A stretch of 64,000 nt of DNA from NCBI GenBank assembly GCA_947085045.1, contig CAMTUU010000013.1, forward strand, positions 1 through 64,000, in the 5' to 3' direction. The notes beneath the pieces are model-generated. The model was not told the DNA's origin, did not search any database, and was given only the letters and a program-made list of their open reading frames with translations. Origin of the DNA: Pseudolysinimonas_A sp947085045 (GTDB taxonomy: Bacteria; Actinomycetota; Actinomycetes; Actinomycetales; Microbacteriaceae). Made by a program: the position numbers and the translations under genes. This document shows, piece by piece, positions 8,179-17,460 of the stretch; the first letter of the stretch is position 1; each line of letters opens with the position of its first letter.

Positions 8179-9584
8179 GGGGTCTCCTTCAGAGCGGCGG
8201 GCGCGAGGTCGCGCACCGCGGCGGTCAGTGCGGCGAGCTGCTCGGCGACGCGTTCCGGTGCCGTGCCGCCGATCCCGGAGCGCGACGCGATCGAGCCGTC
8301 GACGGTCAGCACGGCGCGCACGTCGGGCCCGAGCCGCGGGTCGATCGCGGCGTAGTCGGCATCCGTCGGCTGGTCGAGTTCGAGCCCGCGCTGCTCGCAG
8401 AAGCGCACCAGCGCGCCGGCGATCTCGTGCGCCTCGCGGAACGGAGCGCCCTGGCGCACCAGGTGGTCGGCGACGTCGGTCGCGAGCGAGAAGCCCTGCG
8501 GCGCGAGGGCGCGCATCCGGTCGGTGTCGAAGGTGAGGGTCTCGACCATGCCGGCGAACGCCGGCAGCACGAGTTCGAGCGTCGCGACGGAGTCGAACAC
8601 GGGCTCCTTGTCTTCCTGCAGGTCGCGGTTGTACGCGAGCGGCAGGCCCTTGAGCGTCGTCAGCAGGCCGGTGAGGTTGCCGACCAACCGGCCCGCCTTG
8701 CCGCGCGCGAGCTCCGCGATGTCCGGGTTCTTCTTCTGCGGCATGATGCTCGACCCGGTCGAGTACGCGTCGTCGAGGCGGGCGAAGCCGAACTCGCGGG
8801 TGGTCCAGAGGATGACGTCCTCGGCGAAGCGCGAGAGGTCGACGCCGATCTGCGCCGCGACGTAGGCGAACTCGGCCACGACATCCCGAGCGCTCGTCGC
8901 GTCGATCGAGTTCGGCAGCGGATCGCCGAGCCCGAGCTCGCGGGCGACGATCTCGGGGTGCAGGCCGAGCGATCCGCCGGCGAGAGCACCCGCGCCATAC
9001 GGCGACGGCCAGGCGCGGGCGCGCCAGTCACGCAGCCGCTCCAGGTCGCGTACCAGCGGCCAGGCGTGCGCCAGCAGGTGATGCGCGAGCAGGATCGGCT
9101 GCGCGTGCTGCAGGTGGGTTCGGCCGGGCATGACGGCATCCGGATGCGCGGACGCTTGGCCCGCGATCGCGTCGATCAGCCGCACGATCTGGCGTTCGAT
9201 CAGGCGGACGTGGTCGAGCAGGAACAGCCGGATCAGGGTCGCGATCTGGTCGTTGCGACTGCGGCCGGCGCGAAGTTTGCCGCCGAGCTCGGGCCCGATG
9301 ATTCCGACGAGAGCCGCCTCGAGTGCCCCGTGCACGTCTTCGTCGTCGGGGCCTGCGACAAGCTCCCCGATCTCGACCCGGCGCGCGAGTTCGGTGAGCC
9401 CGACCTGCATAGCGCCCAGCTCGTCGCCAGTCAGGTGACCCGCGGCACCGAGCGCGACGGCGTGCGCGAGGGAGCCTCGGATGTCGTAAGGCGCGAGCAC
9501 CCAGTCGAAGTGGGTGCTGCGGCTCAGCGCGGCGAGCTCCGGGGCGGGACCCCCTTCGAAGCGCGCGCCCCAGAGCTTCGCCAC
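8175..9584 (-). CDS. argH: argininosuccinate lyase
   Basis: Final step of arginine synthesis, cleaving argininosuccinate to arginine and fumarate. The 469 residues match the family. The signature GSSIMPQKKNPD carries the catalytic serine in the flexible loop near residue 280, and SRSTHFDW and GRSRNDQIAT are present. The GTG start at 9584 is 3 bp downstream of the argG stop, so the two are cotranscribed. Fumarase/aspartase superfamily; cytosolic homotetramer. Confidence 0.97.
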   Translation of the reverse strand: MAKLWGARFEGGPAPELAALSRSTHFDWVLAPYDIRGSLAHAVALGAAGHLTGDELGAMQVGLTELARRVEIGELVAGPDDEDVHGALEAALVGIIGPELGGKLRAGRSRNDQIATLIRLFLLDHVRLIERQIVRLIDAIAGQASAHPDAVMPGRTHLQHAQPILLAHHLLAHAWPLVRDLERLRDWRARAWPSPYGAGALAGGSLGLHPEIVARELGLGDPLPNSIDATSARDVVAEFAYVAAQIGVDLSRFAEDVILWTTREFGFARLDDAYSTGSSIMPQKKNPDIAELARGKAGRLVGNLTGLLTTLKGLPLAYNRDLQEDKEPVFDSVATLELVLPAFAGMVETLTFDTDRMRALAPQGFSLATDVADHLVRQGAPFREAHEIAGALVRFCEQRGLELDQPTDADYAAIDPRLGPDVRAVLTVDGSIASRSGIGGTAPERVAEQLAALTAAVRDLAPAALKETP

Positions 9585-9587
9585 GGG

Positions 9588-10784
9588 TCAGGCCCCCAGG
9601 TCCCGGCGGGCCGAGATCTTCGACGGCAGCGACCAGATCTCGATGAAACCCTTCGCGAGCGACTGGTCGAACGTGTCACCGGTGTCGTAGGTCGCGAGCG
9701 AGAAATCATACAGCGACTGGTCGCTCTTGCGGCCGGTGACGACGGCGCGGCCGCCCTGCAGCTGCAGGCGGATGTCGCCGGACACGTATTTCTGGGTGTC
9801 GTCGATGAAGGCGTCGAGGTTGCGCTTGAGACCCGAGAACCAGAGGCCGTCGTAGACGAGCTCGGCCCAGTCGGCCTCGACCTTGCGCTTGTACCGGCCG
9901 ACGGCCCGCTCGAGCGTGAGGTTCTCGAGCTCCTCGTGGGCGGCGATGAGCGCGACGGCACCCGGGGCCTCGTAGACCTCGCGGCTCTTGATGCCGACCA
10001 GCCGGTCCTCGACCATGTCGATGCGGCCGATACCGTGCTGGCCGGCGATCGCGTTCATCTGCTCGACCGCCTGCAGCGGGGTGACCGGCTTCCCGTCGAT
10101 CGCGACCGGGATGCCCTGGGAGAACGTGATGGTGACCTCGTCGGCGGGTCCGTCGGCCGACGGGTCCTGCGTGTACTCGTAGAGGTCCTCGATCGGCGCG
10201 TTCCACGGGTCCTCGAGGAATCCGGTCTCGACCGCGCGGCCCCAGACGTTCTTGTCGATCGAGTACGGGTTCTTCTTCGACTGCTGGATCGGCAGGTTGT
10301 GCTCCTCCGCGTAGGCGATCGCCTTGTCGCGGGTGAGAGCGAGGTCGCGGATCGGCGCGATGCTCGTCAGGTCGGGGGCGAGCGCCGCGACCGCAGCCTC
10401 GAACCGCACCTGGTCGTTGCCCTTGCCGGTGCAGCCGTGCGCAACCGAGTCGGCCCCGAGCTCCTTCGCGACGCGCGCGAGGTGGTAGGCGATGACCGGG
10501 CGGCTGAGCGCCGAGACGAGCGGGTAGCGCTTCTGGTACATCGCGTTCGCCTTGAGCGCGGGCATCAGGAAGTCGTCGGCGAACTGGTCCTTCGCGTCGA
10601 CGACGATGGCTTCGACGGCGCCGCAGTCGAGAGCACGCTGACGGATGTCATCCATGTTCTCACCGCCCTGGCCGACGTCGACGGCGAGGGCCACGACCTC
10701 CTTGCCGGTCGCATCCTGGAGCCAGCCGATTCCGACCGAGGTGTCGAGTCCGCCCGAGTAGGCGAGGACGACGCGTTGTGCCAT
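9588..10784 (-). CDS. argG: argininosuccinate synthase
   Basis: Condenses citrulline and aspartate with ATP to argininosuccinate. 398 residues. The PP-loop motif AYSGGLDTS sits at residues 8-16, and HGCTGKGNDQVRFE and the EYTQDP stretch fit the type common in actinobacteria. The ATG start at 10784 is well placed. It begins a separate transcription unit from argCJBDF because a plus-strand gene (10844-11434) lies between. I see no clear ARG box in the 59-bp upstream gap. Confidence 0.97.
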   Translation of the reverse strand: MAQRVVLAYSGGLDTSVGIGWLQDATGKEVVALAVDVGQGGENMDDIRQRALDCGAVEAIVVDAKDQFADDFLMPALKANAMYQKRYPLVSALSRPVIAYHLARVAKELGADSVAHGCTGKGNDQVRFEAAVAALAPDLTSIAPIRDLALTRDKAIAYAEEHNLPIQQSKKNPYSIDKNVWGRAVETGFLEDPWNAPIEDLYEYTQDPSADGPADEVTITFSQGIPVAIDGKPVTPLQAVEQMNAIAGQHGIGRIDMVEDRLVGIKSREVYEAPGAVALIAAHEELENLTLERAVGRYKRKVEADWAELVYDGLWFSGLKRNLDAFIDDTQKYVSGDIRLQLQGGRAVVTGRKSDQSLYDFSLATYDTGDTFDQSLAKGFIEIWSLPSKISARRDLGA

Positions 10785-10843
10785 GAGTTGTGTCTCTTCC
10801 GCTTGTATCTGTTGTTCAGCTTAGGGATGGGTAGGGTGGGCGC

Positions 10844-11434
10844 ATGTCCGAGCCGAACTCAACGTCCGACCCGACTCCGCCGGTTCCGCCGGCCCCCTCG
10901 TTCACGTACGGGAGTCCCGCTGCACCGCCCGCCGCACCGGCTCAGCCGCTGCCGCCGCCGGCCTACGGGGAGCGTCTCCCCGACGCTCCGCTGCCGCCGG
11001 CCTACGCCGCTCCGGCCTACGGCACGCCGGGCGCCGGCGCGGCCTACCCGGCTGCGCCGAAGCGCCGCCGCGCGTGGGACCTCGTGCTGACGATCATCCT
11101 GCTCGTCGTCGGCCTGTTCGGCATGATCATCGGGCTCATCTACGCGGCGATCTTCTCCGACCCCGCGCTCGTTCAGGAGATCTTCGACCAGGCCTCCGGG
11201 CAGTCCGGCCTCGGCGGCTGGACGGGCTCGGTCGGCGCGGCGCCCGCGGTCATCGCGGTCAGCCACATCGTGCTCTACCTGGTCGCCGTCGGCGTCGGCC
11301 TCCTGCTGCTGATCAGGAAGCGGATCGCGTTCTGGGTGCCGCTCGCCGCGGGGGTCATCGCGGCGATCGTGTTCTGGGGTTCGCTGTTCGCGATCGTACT
11401 GAGCGACCCGGGGATGATGACCGGCGGTCTCTGA
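10844..11434 (+). CDS. Pro-rich small membrane protein of unknown function
   Basis: A 196-residue protein. The first ~70 residues are Pro/Ala-rich with PPAYG repeats and end in a basic patch (PKRRR). Two or three hydrophobic helices (about 78-102, 130-158, 165-187) follow. It resembles small family-specific membrane proteins of Microbacteriaceae. It is on the opposite strand to the arg genes and sits between argF and argG, the slot that holds argR in many actinobacteria. No functional link to arginine is evident. Confidence 0.8.
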   Translation: MSEPNSTSDPTPPVPPAPSFTYGSPAAPPAAPAQPLPPPAYGERLPDAPLPPAYAAPAYGTPGAGAAYPAAPKRRRAWDLVLTIILLVVGLFGMIIGLIYAAIFSDPALVQEIFDQASGQSGLGGWTGSVGAAPAVIAVSHIVLYLVAVGVGLLLLIRKRIAFWVPLAAGVIAAIVFWGSLFAIVLSDPGMMTGGL

Positions 11435-11457
11435 CCCGATCACTCGGCGCTGCGGCA

Positions 11458-12387
11458 TCATTCGTTCTTCTTGGCCAGCAGCCAGGTGAGCAACGCCTTC
11501 TGGGCGTGCAGGCGGTTCTCCGCCTCATCCCAGATGACGCTCTGCGGACCGTCGATGACCTCGGCCGCGACCTCGTAGCCACGGTCGGCCGGGAGGCAGT
11601 GCAGGAAGATCGCGTCGGGCTTCGCCGTCGCCATGAGCTCCGGCGTCACCTGGTAGTCGCGGAGGGCGGCGACGCGGTGCGCCTTCTCCTCCTCCTTGCC
11701 CATCGACACCCAGGTGTCGGTGACGACGACGTCGGCGCCGGTCGCCGCCGCGACCGGGTCGCTGAGCAGCGTCACCGATCCCCCGGTCGTCGCGGCGACG
11801 CGCTCGGCATCGGCCACGACGTCCGGCATCGGGCTGAACTCCGCCGGGAACGCGATGCGCACATGCATCCCGGCCGTCGCTCCCGCGAGCAGGTACGAGT
11901 GCACCATGTTGTCGGCGCCGTCGCCGAGGAAGGTCACCGTCAGGCCCGCGAGGGTGCCCTTGTGCTCCCGGATGGTGAGCAGGTCGGCGAGGAGCTGGCA
12001 GGGGTGGAAGTCGTCGGAGAGGGCGTTGATCACCGGCACCGTCGTGCCCGCGGCCATCTCCTCGAGGCCGGACTGCGCGTAGGTGCGCCAGGCGATCGCC
12101 GCGACCATCCGCTCGAGCACGCGCGCGGTGTCGGCGGGGGTCTCCTTGCCGCCGAGCTGGCTGTTGGCGGTCGAGATGATGAGCGGGTTGCCGCCGAGGT
12201 CGGCGACCCCCACCTCGAAGCTGACGCGGGTGCGGGTCGACGACTTGTCGAAGATCACGGCGACCGCCTGCGGTCCGGCCAGCGGCGTGCGGCCCCAGCG
12301 GTCGGCCTTGATCTGCTCGGCGAGGTCGAGGATCTCGGTCTGCTCGGCCTGCGTCAGGTCGTCGTCCCGGAGGAAGTGGCGGGTCAT
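11458..12387 (-). CDS. argF: ornithine carbamoyltransferase
   Basis: Converts ornithine and carbamoyl phosphate to citrulline. 309 residues, with the carbamoyl-phosphate motif STRTR (residues 50-54), HPCQLLADLLT, and HCLPA near the C-terminus that binds ornithine. The start ATG at 12387 overlaps the argD stop by 4 bp. It is the last gene of the argCJBDF run; its stop lies 23 bp from the convergent membrane gene, so the operon appears to end here. Confidence 0.97.
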   Translation of the reverse strand: MTRHFLRDDDLTQAEQTEILDLAEQIKADRWGRTPLAGPQAVAVIFDKSSTRTRVSFEVGVADLGGNPLIISTANSQLGGKETPADTARVLERMVAAIAWRTYAQSGLEEMAAGTTVPVINALSDDFHPCQLLADLLTIREHKGTLAGLTVTFLGDGADNMVHSYLLAGATAGMHVRIAFPAEFSPMPDVVADAERVAATTGGSVTLLSDPVAAATGADVVVTDTWVSMGKEEEKAHRVAALRDYQVTPELMATAKPDAIFLHCLPADRGYEVAAEVIDGPQSVIWDEAENRLHAQKALLTWLLAKKNE

Positions 12388-13553
12388 GAGTCGCTGCTTT
12401 CTGTTGCGGCCAGGGCCTGCGTGAAGAGTTCGAGGAAGCGGTCGACATCCGCCGCCGTGATCGTGAGCGGCGGGGCGAGGCGGATGCGGTCCTCGGCTGC
12501 CGCGTTGACGATGAGTCCCAGCTCGAGGGCCCGCGCGGCGACGGCCCCCGCCTGCGGCCCGGTGAGCCCGACGCCGATCAGCAGGCCGCGGCCCGAGACA
12601 TCCGTGACCGCCGGATGGTTCAGCGCGGCGAGACCGGCGCGGATCTGCGCGCCGCGCTTCCGGGCGTTGCCGAGCAGGTCGGCCCGCTCGATCTCACCGA
12701 GCACGGCGTTCGCCGTCGCGGTCGCCAGCGGGTTGCCGCCGAACGTCGTGCCGTGGTCGCCCGGCTGCAGCAGATCCTTCGCCGCCCCGAACGCGACGAG
12801 GGCGCCGATCGGGAAGCCGCCACCGATGCCCTTCGCGAGCGCCACCAGGTCCGGAACGATGCCCTCGGCCTGGAAGGCGAACCACTCCCCCGTGCGCCCG
12901 GCGCCGGTCTGGATCTCGTCGAGGATCAGCAGTGCGCCGTGTTCGGTGGTGAGTTCACGCGCCCGCCGCAGGTAGCCCTCGGGGAGGTCGAGCACGCCCG
13001 CCTCGCCCTTGATCGGCTCGAGCACGAGCGCGGCGACATCCGGGCCCATCGCGGCCTCGAGGGCGTCGATGGTCGTCGGCAGGAACTCGGGACCGGCGAT
13101 CAGCGGTTCGAACGGCGTGCGATACGCGTCCTTGCCGGTGATCGCGAGCGCGCCGGTCGACCGGCCGTGGAACGACTTCTCGAGCGCCAGGATGCGCGTG
13201 CGACCCGTGCGCCGCGACACCTTGATGGCGGCCTCGATCGCCTCGGTGCCCGAGTTGCCGAAGAACACGCCGTCGCCACCGGTGAGGCGCTTCAGCCGCT
13301 CGGCGAGCTCGAGCTGCGGCTCGGAGGCGAAGTAGTTCGAGACGTGCGCGATCGTCGCCGCCTGGCGGCTGACCGCCTCGACGAAGACCGGATGCGCATG
13401 GCCGAGCGCGTTGACCGCGATGCCGGCCAGGAAGTCGAGGTACTCGGTGCCCTGGTCGTCCCAGACCCGAGCACCCTCGCCGCGCACCAGCACCCGCAGC
13501 GGGGTCGGCGCGTAGGAGAACATCGCGTCACGGAACCGTTGGTGCCCACTCAT
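12384..13553 (-). CDS. argD: acetylornithine aminotransferase
   Basis: PLP-dependent class III aminotransferase making N-acetylornithine from N-acetylglutamate semialdehyde. 389 residues from the ATG at 13553. The PLP lysine lies in ALAKGIGGGFPIGA, the phosphate-binding GNSGTEAIEAAIK and the LDEIQTGAGRTG motif are present. The frame stays open upstream for 39 codons, but this lies inside argB and is not family-like; the ATGA overlap with argB fixes the start. Confidence 0.97.
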   Translation of the reverse strand: MSGHQRFRDAMFSYAPTPLRVLVRGEGARVWDDQGTEYLDFLAGIAVNALGHAHPVFVEAVSRQAATIAHVSNYFASEPQLELAERLKRLTGGDGVFFGNSGTEAIEAAIKVSRRTGRTRILALEKSFHGRSTGALAITGKDAYRTPFEPLIAGPEFLPTTIDALEAAMGPDVAALVLEPIKGEAGVLDLPEGYLRRARELTTEHGALLILDEIQTGAGRTGEWFAFQAEGIVPDLVALAKGIGGGFPIGALVAFGAAKDLLQPGDHGTTFGGNPLATATANAVLGEIERADLLGNARKRGAQIRAGLAALNHPAVTDVSGRGLLIGVGLTGPQAGAVAARALELGLIVNAAAEDRIRLAPPLTITAADVDRFLELFTQALAATESSDS

Positions 13554-14449
13554 GCCACGACCTCCGTCCCGATGCCGGCATCCGTGAAGATCTCCAGCAG
13601 CACCGAGTGCGGCCGCCGGCCATCGATGATCGCCGCCTTCGGCACCCCGCCGGCGACGGCTTCGAGGCACGCGGTCATCTTCGGGATCATCCCGCTCTCC
13701 AGTTTCGGCAGCAGCGCGGTCAGCTCGGGCACCGTGATGTTGGGGACGAGCGAGTCGCGGTTCGGCCAGTCGGCGTAGAGCCCCGCGACGTCGGTGAGCA
13801 CGACGAGCTTCTCCGCGCCGAGGGCGACCGCGAGGGCCGCCGCGGCGGAGTCGGCGTTGACGTTGAGCGATTGGCCCGGCACGTCGAGGTCGGGCGCGAT
13901 CGACGACACCACCGGGATGCGCCCCGCCTCCACCTCTGCGAGCACCGCGGCGGGGTCGACCTGCACGACATCACCGACCAACCCGATGTCGACGGTCTCG
14001 CCGTCGACGACCACTCCCCGGCGGCGTCCGCCGAACAACCCGGCATCCTCCCCCGAGATCGCCGAGGCGAGCGGACCGTGCTCATTGATCAGCGTCACGA
14101 GTTCGCGGCTGACCTGACCGGTGAGCACCATGCGCACGACATCCATCGCCTTGGGAGTGGTGACGCGGTACCCGCCACGGAACTCGCTCGGGATGCCCAG
14201 CCGATCCAGCATCGCGGTGATCTGCGGGCCGCCGCCGTGTACGACGACGGGCTTCAGGCCGACGTAGCGGAGGTAGACCATGTCCTCGGCGAACGCGCGC
14301 TGCAGCTCGGGGCTGACCATGGCGTTGCCGCCGAACTTGACGACGACGATCTTTCCCGAAAAGCGCTTCAGCCAGCCGAGGGATTCGATCAGCGTGCCGG
14401 CCTTGATCTCGGCGCCCAGCGCCCGCTCGTCGGCATCCACATCGCTCAT
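13550..14449 (-). CDS. argB: acetylglutamate kinase
   Basis: Phosphorylates N-acetylglutamate, commonly the arginine-inhibited control step. 299 residues of the amino acid kinase fold, with the KFGGNAM phosphate motif near residue 38, HGGGPQI and a C-terminal IIDGRRPHSVLLEI block. Like other actinobacterial enzymes it carries the N-terminal extension (ESLGWLKRF) associated with arginine-sensitive hexamers. The start ATG at 14449 overlaps argJ as ATGA. Confidence 0.97.
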   Translation of the reverse strand: MSDVDADERALGAEIKAGTLIESLGWLKRFSGKIVVVKFGGNAMVSPELQRAFAEDMVYLRYVGLKPVVVHGGGPQITAMLDRLGIPSEFRGGYRVTTPKAMDVVRMVLTGQVSRELVTLINEHGPLASAISGEDAGLFGGRRRGVVVDGETVDIGLVGDVVQVDPAAVLAEVEAGRIPVVSSIAPDLDVPGQSLNVNADSAAAALAVALGAEKLVVLTDVAGLYADWPNRDSLVPNITVPELTALLPKLESGMIPKMTACLEAVAGGVPKAAIIDGRRPHSVLLEIFTDAGIGTEVVA

Positions 14450-15597
14450 GAGCTGTAGGCCGAGTTCTCGTGCACGTAGTCGTGCGTGAGGTCGTTGGTG
14501 CGAATCGTCGCCTGCTGGGCGCCCGCCTTGAGGTCGATCCGCAGATGCATCGACCTCGGCGTCAGGTCCACGTCCTCGCGCGGCCGGTCGGGGCCGCCGT
14601 TCGAGCAGACGCGCACCTTATTCATCGTCACGTCGACCGCATAGGGGTCGAACTCCGCCTGCGTCGTGCCGATCGCGGCGAGAACGCGGCCCCAGTTGGC
14701 GTCGTTGCCGAAGACCGCGGCCTTGAACAGGTTGTTCCGTGCGACCGAGCGGCCGACCTCGACGGCGTCGTCCTCGGTGACCGCGTTGACGACCTCGATC
14801 GTGATGTCGTGGCTCGCGCCCTCGGCATCCGACTGCAGTTGCACCGCGAGATTCGTGCAGATGTCGATGAGCGCCCACTGGAACTTCGCCAGGTCGGGCA
14901 CGATGCCGGATGCCCCGCTCGCCATCAGGGTCACCTGATCGTTGGTCGACATGCAGCCGTCGCTGTCGAGTCGGTCGAAGCTCACCCGGGTCGCTTCGCG
15001 CAGCATCCGGTCGAGCTCGGCGGACTCGAGCACCGCGTCGGTGGTGAGCACGACGAGCATCGTCGCGAGCCCGGGCGCGAGCATCCCGGCGCCCTTCGCC
15101 ATCCCGCCGATCGTCCAGCCGTCGGCCCCCTGCGTCGACGTCTTCGCGTGCGTGTCGGTCGTGATGATCGCGTTCGCGGCGTCCAGGCCGCCCTCGGCGT
15201 CCAGAGCGGCGGCGGCGGTCGCGATTCCGGGCAGCAGCTTCTCGCGATCGAGTTGCATCCCGATCAGGCCGGTCGAGCAGACGAGCACGTCGCCCGCGCC
15301 GACGCCGAGCGCCTCGGCGACCGCCTCGGCGGTGAGGTGAGTCGTCTGGAAGCCCTCGGATCCCGTGAAGCAGTTCGCTCCCCCGGAGTTGAGCACGATC
15401 GCGCTCACGATCCCGTCAGCGATGACCTGCTTGGACCAGAGGATCGGGTTCGCCTGCGCGCGGTTGCTGGTGAACACCGCGGCGGCGTTCTGCAGCGGGC
15501 CGCGGTTGACGACGAGAGCGAGGTCGGGGGTGCCCGACGACTTCAGCCCGACGGCGATTCCGGCGGCCTCGAATCCGAGGGGGGCGGTGGTGCTCAC
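14446..15597 (-). CDS. argJ: glutamate N-acetyltransferase / amino-acid acetyltransferase
   Basis: Bifunctional enzyme that recycles the acetyl group from acetylornithine to glutamate and can make acetylglutamate from acetyl-CoA. 383 residues from the GTG at 15597. The autocleavage region AGMLAPGLATMLVV contains the Thr nucleophile that becomes the N-terminus of the beta chain. It ends in the family-typical YVHENSAYSS. Start chosen from homology to the STTAPLGFEAAG N-terminus; GTGA overlaps the argC stop. Confidence 0.96.
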   Translation of the reverse strand: MSTTAPLGFEAAGIAVGLKSSGTPDLALVVNRGPLQNAAAVFTSNRAQANPILWSKQVIADGIVSAIVLNSGGANCFTGSEGFQTTHLTAEAVAEALGVGAGDVLVCSTGLIGMQLDREKLLPGIATAAAALDAEGGLDAANAIITTDTHAKTSTQGADGWTIGGMAKGAGMLAPGLATMLVVLTTDAVLESAELDRMLREATRVSFDRLDSDGCMSTNDQVTLMASGASGIVPDLAKFQWALIDICTNLAVQLQSDAEGASHDITIEVVNAVTEDDAVEVGRSVARNNLFKAAVFGNDANWGRVLAAIGTTQAEFDPYAVDVTMNKVRVCSNGGPDRPREDVDLTPRSMHLRIDLKAGAQQATIRTNDLTHDYVHENSAYSS

Positions 15598-16634
15598 GGG
15601 GCGACTCCATCGAGGGGAAGGCCGAGCGTCTCGGGCAGCCCGAGCGCGAGGTTGGCGGACTGGATCGCGGCACCGGCGGTGCCCTTCACCAGGTTGTCGA
15701 GGGCGGAGACCACGACGACACGGCCCGCGCGCTCGTCGACCGCGAGGCCGATCAGGGTCGTGTTGGCCCCGGTCGTGTCGCCCGACTTCGGGAAGACGCC
15801 CGCGGGCAGCAGGTGCACGAAGGGCTCGTCGGCGTAGGCGTCCTCCCACGCGGCGCGCACCTCGGCGGCGGGCGCGATGAGCTTGGCGGTCGAGGTGGCG
15901 AGGATGCCGCGGGCCATCGGAACGAGCACGGGCGTGAAACTGATCGACACCCCGTCGCCGCCGGCCGCGGTGAGGTTCTGCACGATCTCCGGGTTGTGCC
16001 GGTGCACGCCACCGACCTGGTACGCCGACGACGACCCCATCAGCTCGGCGCCGAGCAGGTCGGCCCGGAGGCTCTTGCCCGCACCCGACGGACCCACCGC
16101 GAGCACGCTCACCAGGTCGTCGGCCGCGATCACGCCGGCGGCGATGCCCGGCGCGAGGCCGAGGGTGATCGCGGTCACGTTGCAGCCGGGCACGGCGATG
16201 CGGGTCGCGCCGGCGAGGTTCGCCCGCTGGGTGACGCCGCCGGCGAGGAGCAGCTCCGGCATCCCGTACGTCCAGGCGCCGTGGTACTCGCCGCCGTAGA
16301 AGGCCGCCCAAGCGTCGGGATCGGTGAGCCGGTGGTCGGCGCCGCAGTCGATCACGAGCACGTCTTCGGGAAGGTGCGCGGTGATCGCCCCCGAAGCGCC
16401 GTGCGGCAGCGCGAGGAAGACGATGTCGGCCCCCGAGAGCACGGCGGGGGTGGTCTCCTGGAGCACGAGGTGGCGCAGCGAGACGAGGTGCGGATGCACG
16501 GCCGAGAGCGGCTGCCCGGCGTTCTGATGCGCCGTGACGGTGACGATCTCGAACTCGGGATGGGCGGACAGCAGCCGGAGCAGCTCACCGCCCGCATAGC
16601 CGCTGGCGCCGGCGACGGCGACGGTTACAGACAT
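15594..16634 (-). CDS. argC: N-acetyl-gamma-glutamyl-phosphate reductase
   Basis: NADPH-dependent reduction of N-acetylglutamyl phosphate. 346 residues from ATG 16634. The N-terminal Rossmann motif AGASGYAGGELLRLL is complete and the catalytic Cys is in AVPGCNVTAITLGLAP. The open frame upstream is noncoding; ATG 16634 follows a GAAAGG-type ribosome site. First gene of the argCJBDF operon, with the promoter expected in 16640-16870. An agTAGGGTc hexamer at 16795-16800 is a weak -10 candidate without a good -35. Confidence 0.96.
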   Translation of the reverse strand: MSVTVAVAGASGYAGGELLRLLSAHPEFEIVTVTAHQNAGQPLSAVHPHLVSLRHLVLQETTPAVLSGADIVFLALPHGASGAITAHLPEDVLVIDCGADHRLTDPDAWAAFYGGEYHGAWTYGMPELLLAGGVTQRANLAGATRIAVPGCNVTAITLGLAPGIAAGVIAADDLVSVLAVGPSGAGKSLRADLLGAELMGSSSAYQVGGVHRHNPEIVQNLTAAGGDGVSISFTPVLVPMARGILATSTAKLIAPAAEVRAAWEDAYADEPFVHLLPAGVFPKSGDTTGANTTLIGLAVDERAGRVVVVSALDNLVKGTAGAAIQSANLALGLPETLGLPLDGVAP

Positions 16635-16875
16635 GGAAAGGGCCTTCGGTTCGACGGGACGTGGGTCAGAAGCCGGCGACGTCGCGTGAACTGGAGGGCT
16701 CAGCGGTGCGACGTCGCCTGACGTCGGCGCGCACGGCGGAGCGAACGGAGCTCGAGGCTCCGGAAGTCGTTCCGCGTCTGTTCCACGCTCCGACCCTACT
16801 GCGACGAACCCGCAGAGCGATAATCTGACCCTGAACGCGGGCTCGATACGAGCTCCGAACCGGAAGAAGGAATCC
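16635..16875. other. divergent intergenic region between argC and the DUF937 gene
   Basis: 241 bp that must hold the promoters of the arg operon (minus) and of the DUF937 gene (plus). A small hairpin CGGAGC-TCGAG-GCTCCG lies at about 16746-16762. A TAATCT on the plus strand (about 16821) is a candidate -10. I found no recognisable ARG-box palindrome. No gene seen. Confidence 0.5.
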
Positions 16876-17445
16876 ATGGCCGACCTCAGCTCGCTGCTCA
16901 AGCAGATCCCCGTCGACGACATCGCGAAGCAGCTCGGAATCGACGAGAAGGTCGCCGAGGCGGCCGTGCAGCAGATCGTGCCCGGTCTCGTCGCGGGCCT
17001 CGCGGCCAACGCCGCCGACCCGGCGCGTTCCGCCTCGCTCACGAACGCCGTCAGCCACGACCGCGGCGGCGTGAAGACGAGCATCAAGGACATCGACGTC
17101 GAAGACGGCAAGAAGATCGTCAAGAACGTCTACGGGGACAAGCAGGATGCCGTCACCGCCAAGCTCGCCGCGAGTGCGACCAAGGCCTCCGGCGCCGGCG
17201 ACGTGACCCAGGACATCATCAAGCAGATCATCCCGATCGTCGCCCCGATCGTGCTCGCCTGGATCGCCAACCAGTTCCTCGGCAAGAAGGACGAGCCGGC
17301 GGCGAAGGAGGAGTCCTCCTCCGGCGGCCTCGGCGACCTGCTCGGCGGCCTCCTCGGCGGCGGCTCGTCGTCGGGTTCGTCGAGCGGCGGCGGCGACATG
17401 CTCGGTGACCTCCTGGGTGGCCTCCTCGGCGGCGGCAAGAAGTAG
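16876..17445 (+). CDS. DUF937 domain protein with Gly-rich C-terminal repeats
   Basis: A 189-residue protein of unknown function. Residues 1-130 look like the helical DUF937 domain (LLKQIPVDDIAKQLGID, an Ala-rich centre, and a hydrophobic helix IIPIVAPIVLAWIANQFLG). The tail repeats GDLLGGLLGGG twice, separated by Ser/Gly linkers. The start ATG at 16876 follows GAAGAAGGAA. DUF937 proteins are widespread in actinobacteria and sometimes resemble YidB; no activity is established. It converges on pheT across the 100-bp palindrome. Confidence 0.85.
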   Translation: MADLSSLLKQIPVDDIAKQLGIDEKVAEAAVQQIVPGLVAGLAANAADPARSASLTNAVSHDRGGVKTSIKDIDVEDGKKIVKNVYGDKQDAVTAKLAASATKASGAGDVTQDIIKQIIPIVAPIVLAWIANQFLGKKDEPAAKEESSSGGLGDLLGGLLGGGSSSGSSSGGGDMLGDLLGGLLGGGKK

Positions 17446-17460
17446 CCAGCACGACCCCTC

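Noticed and set aside
7899..11090. Very long plus-strand frame (1063 codons) opposite argH and argG
   Set aside because: Shadow of argH/argG; no recognisable motif and the enzymes on the minus strand are unambiguous.
13554..13670. 39-codon N-terminal extension of argD
   Set aside because: Lies within argB in another frame and is not part of the family; the ATGA overlap at 13550-13553 marks the start.
16746..16762. Small hairpin upstream of argC as an ARG box
   Set aside because: Sequence CGGAGC-TCGAG-GCTCCG does not resemble the AT-rich ARG box; more likely chance in GC-rich DNA.
16635..17123. 163-codon upstream extension of the argC frame
   Set aside because: It reads antisense to the DUF937 gene and through the intergenic region; argC family length is met from ATG 16634.
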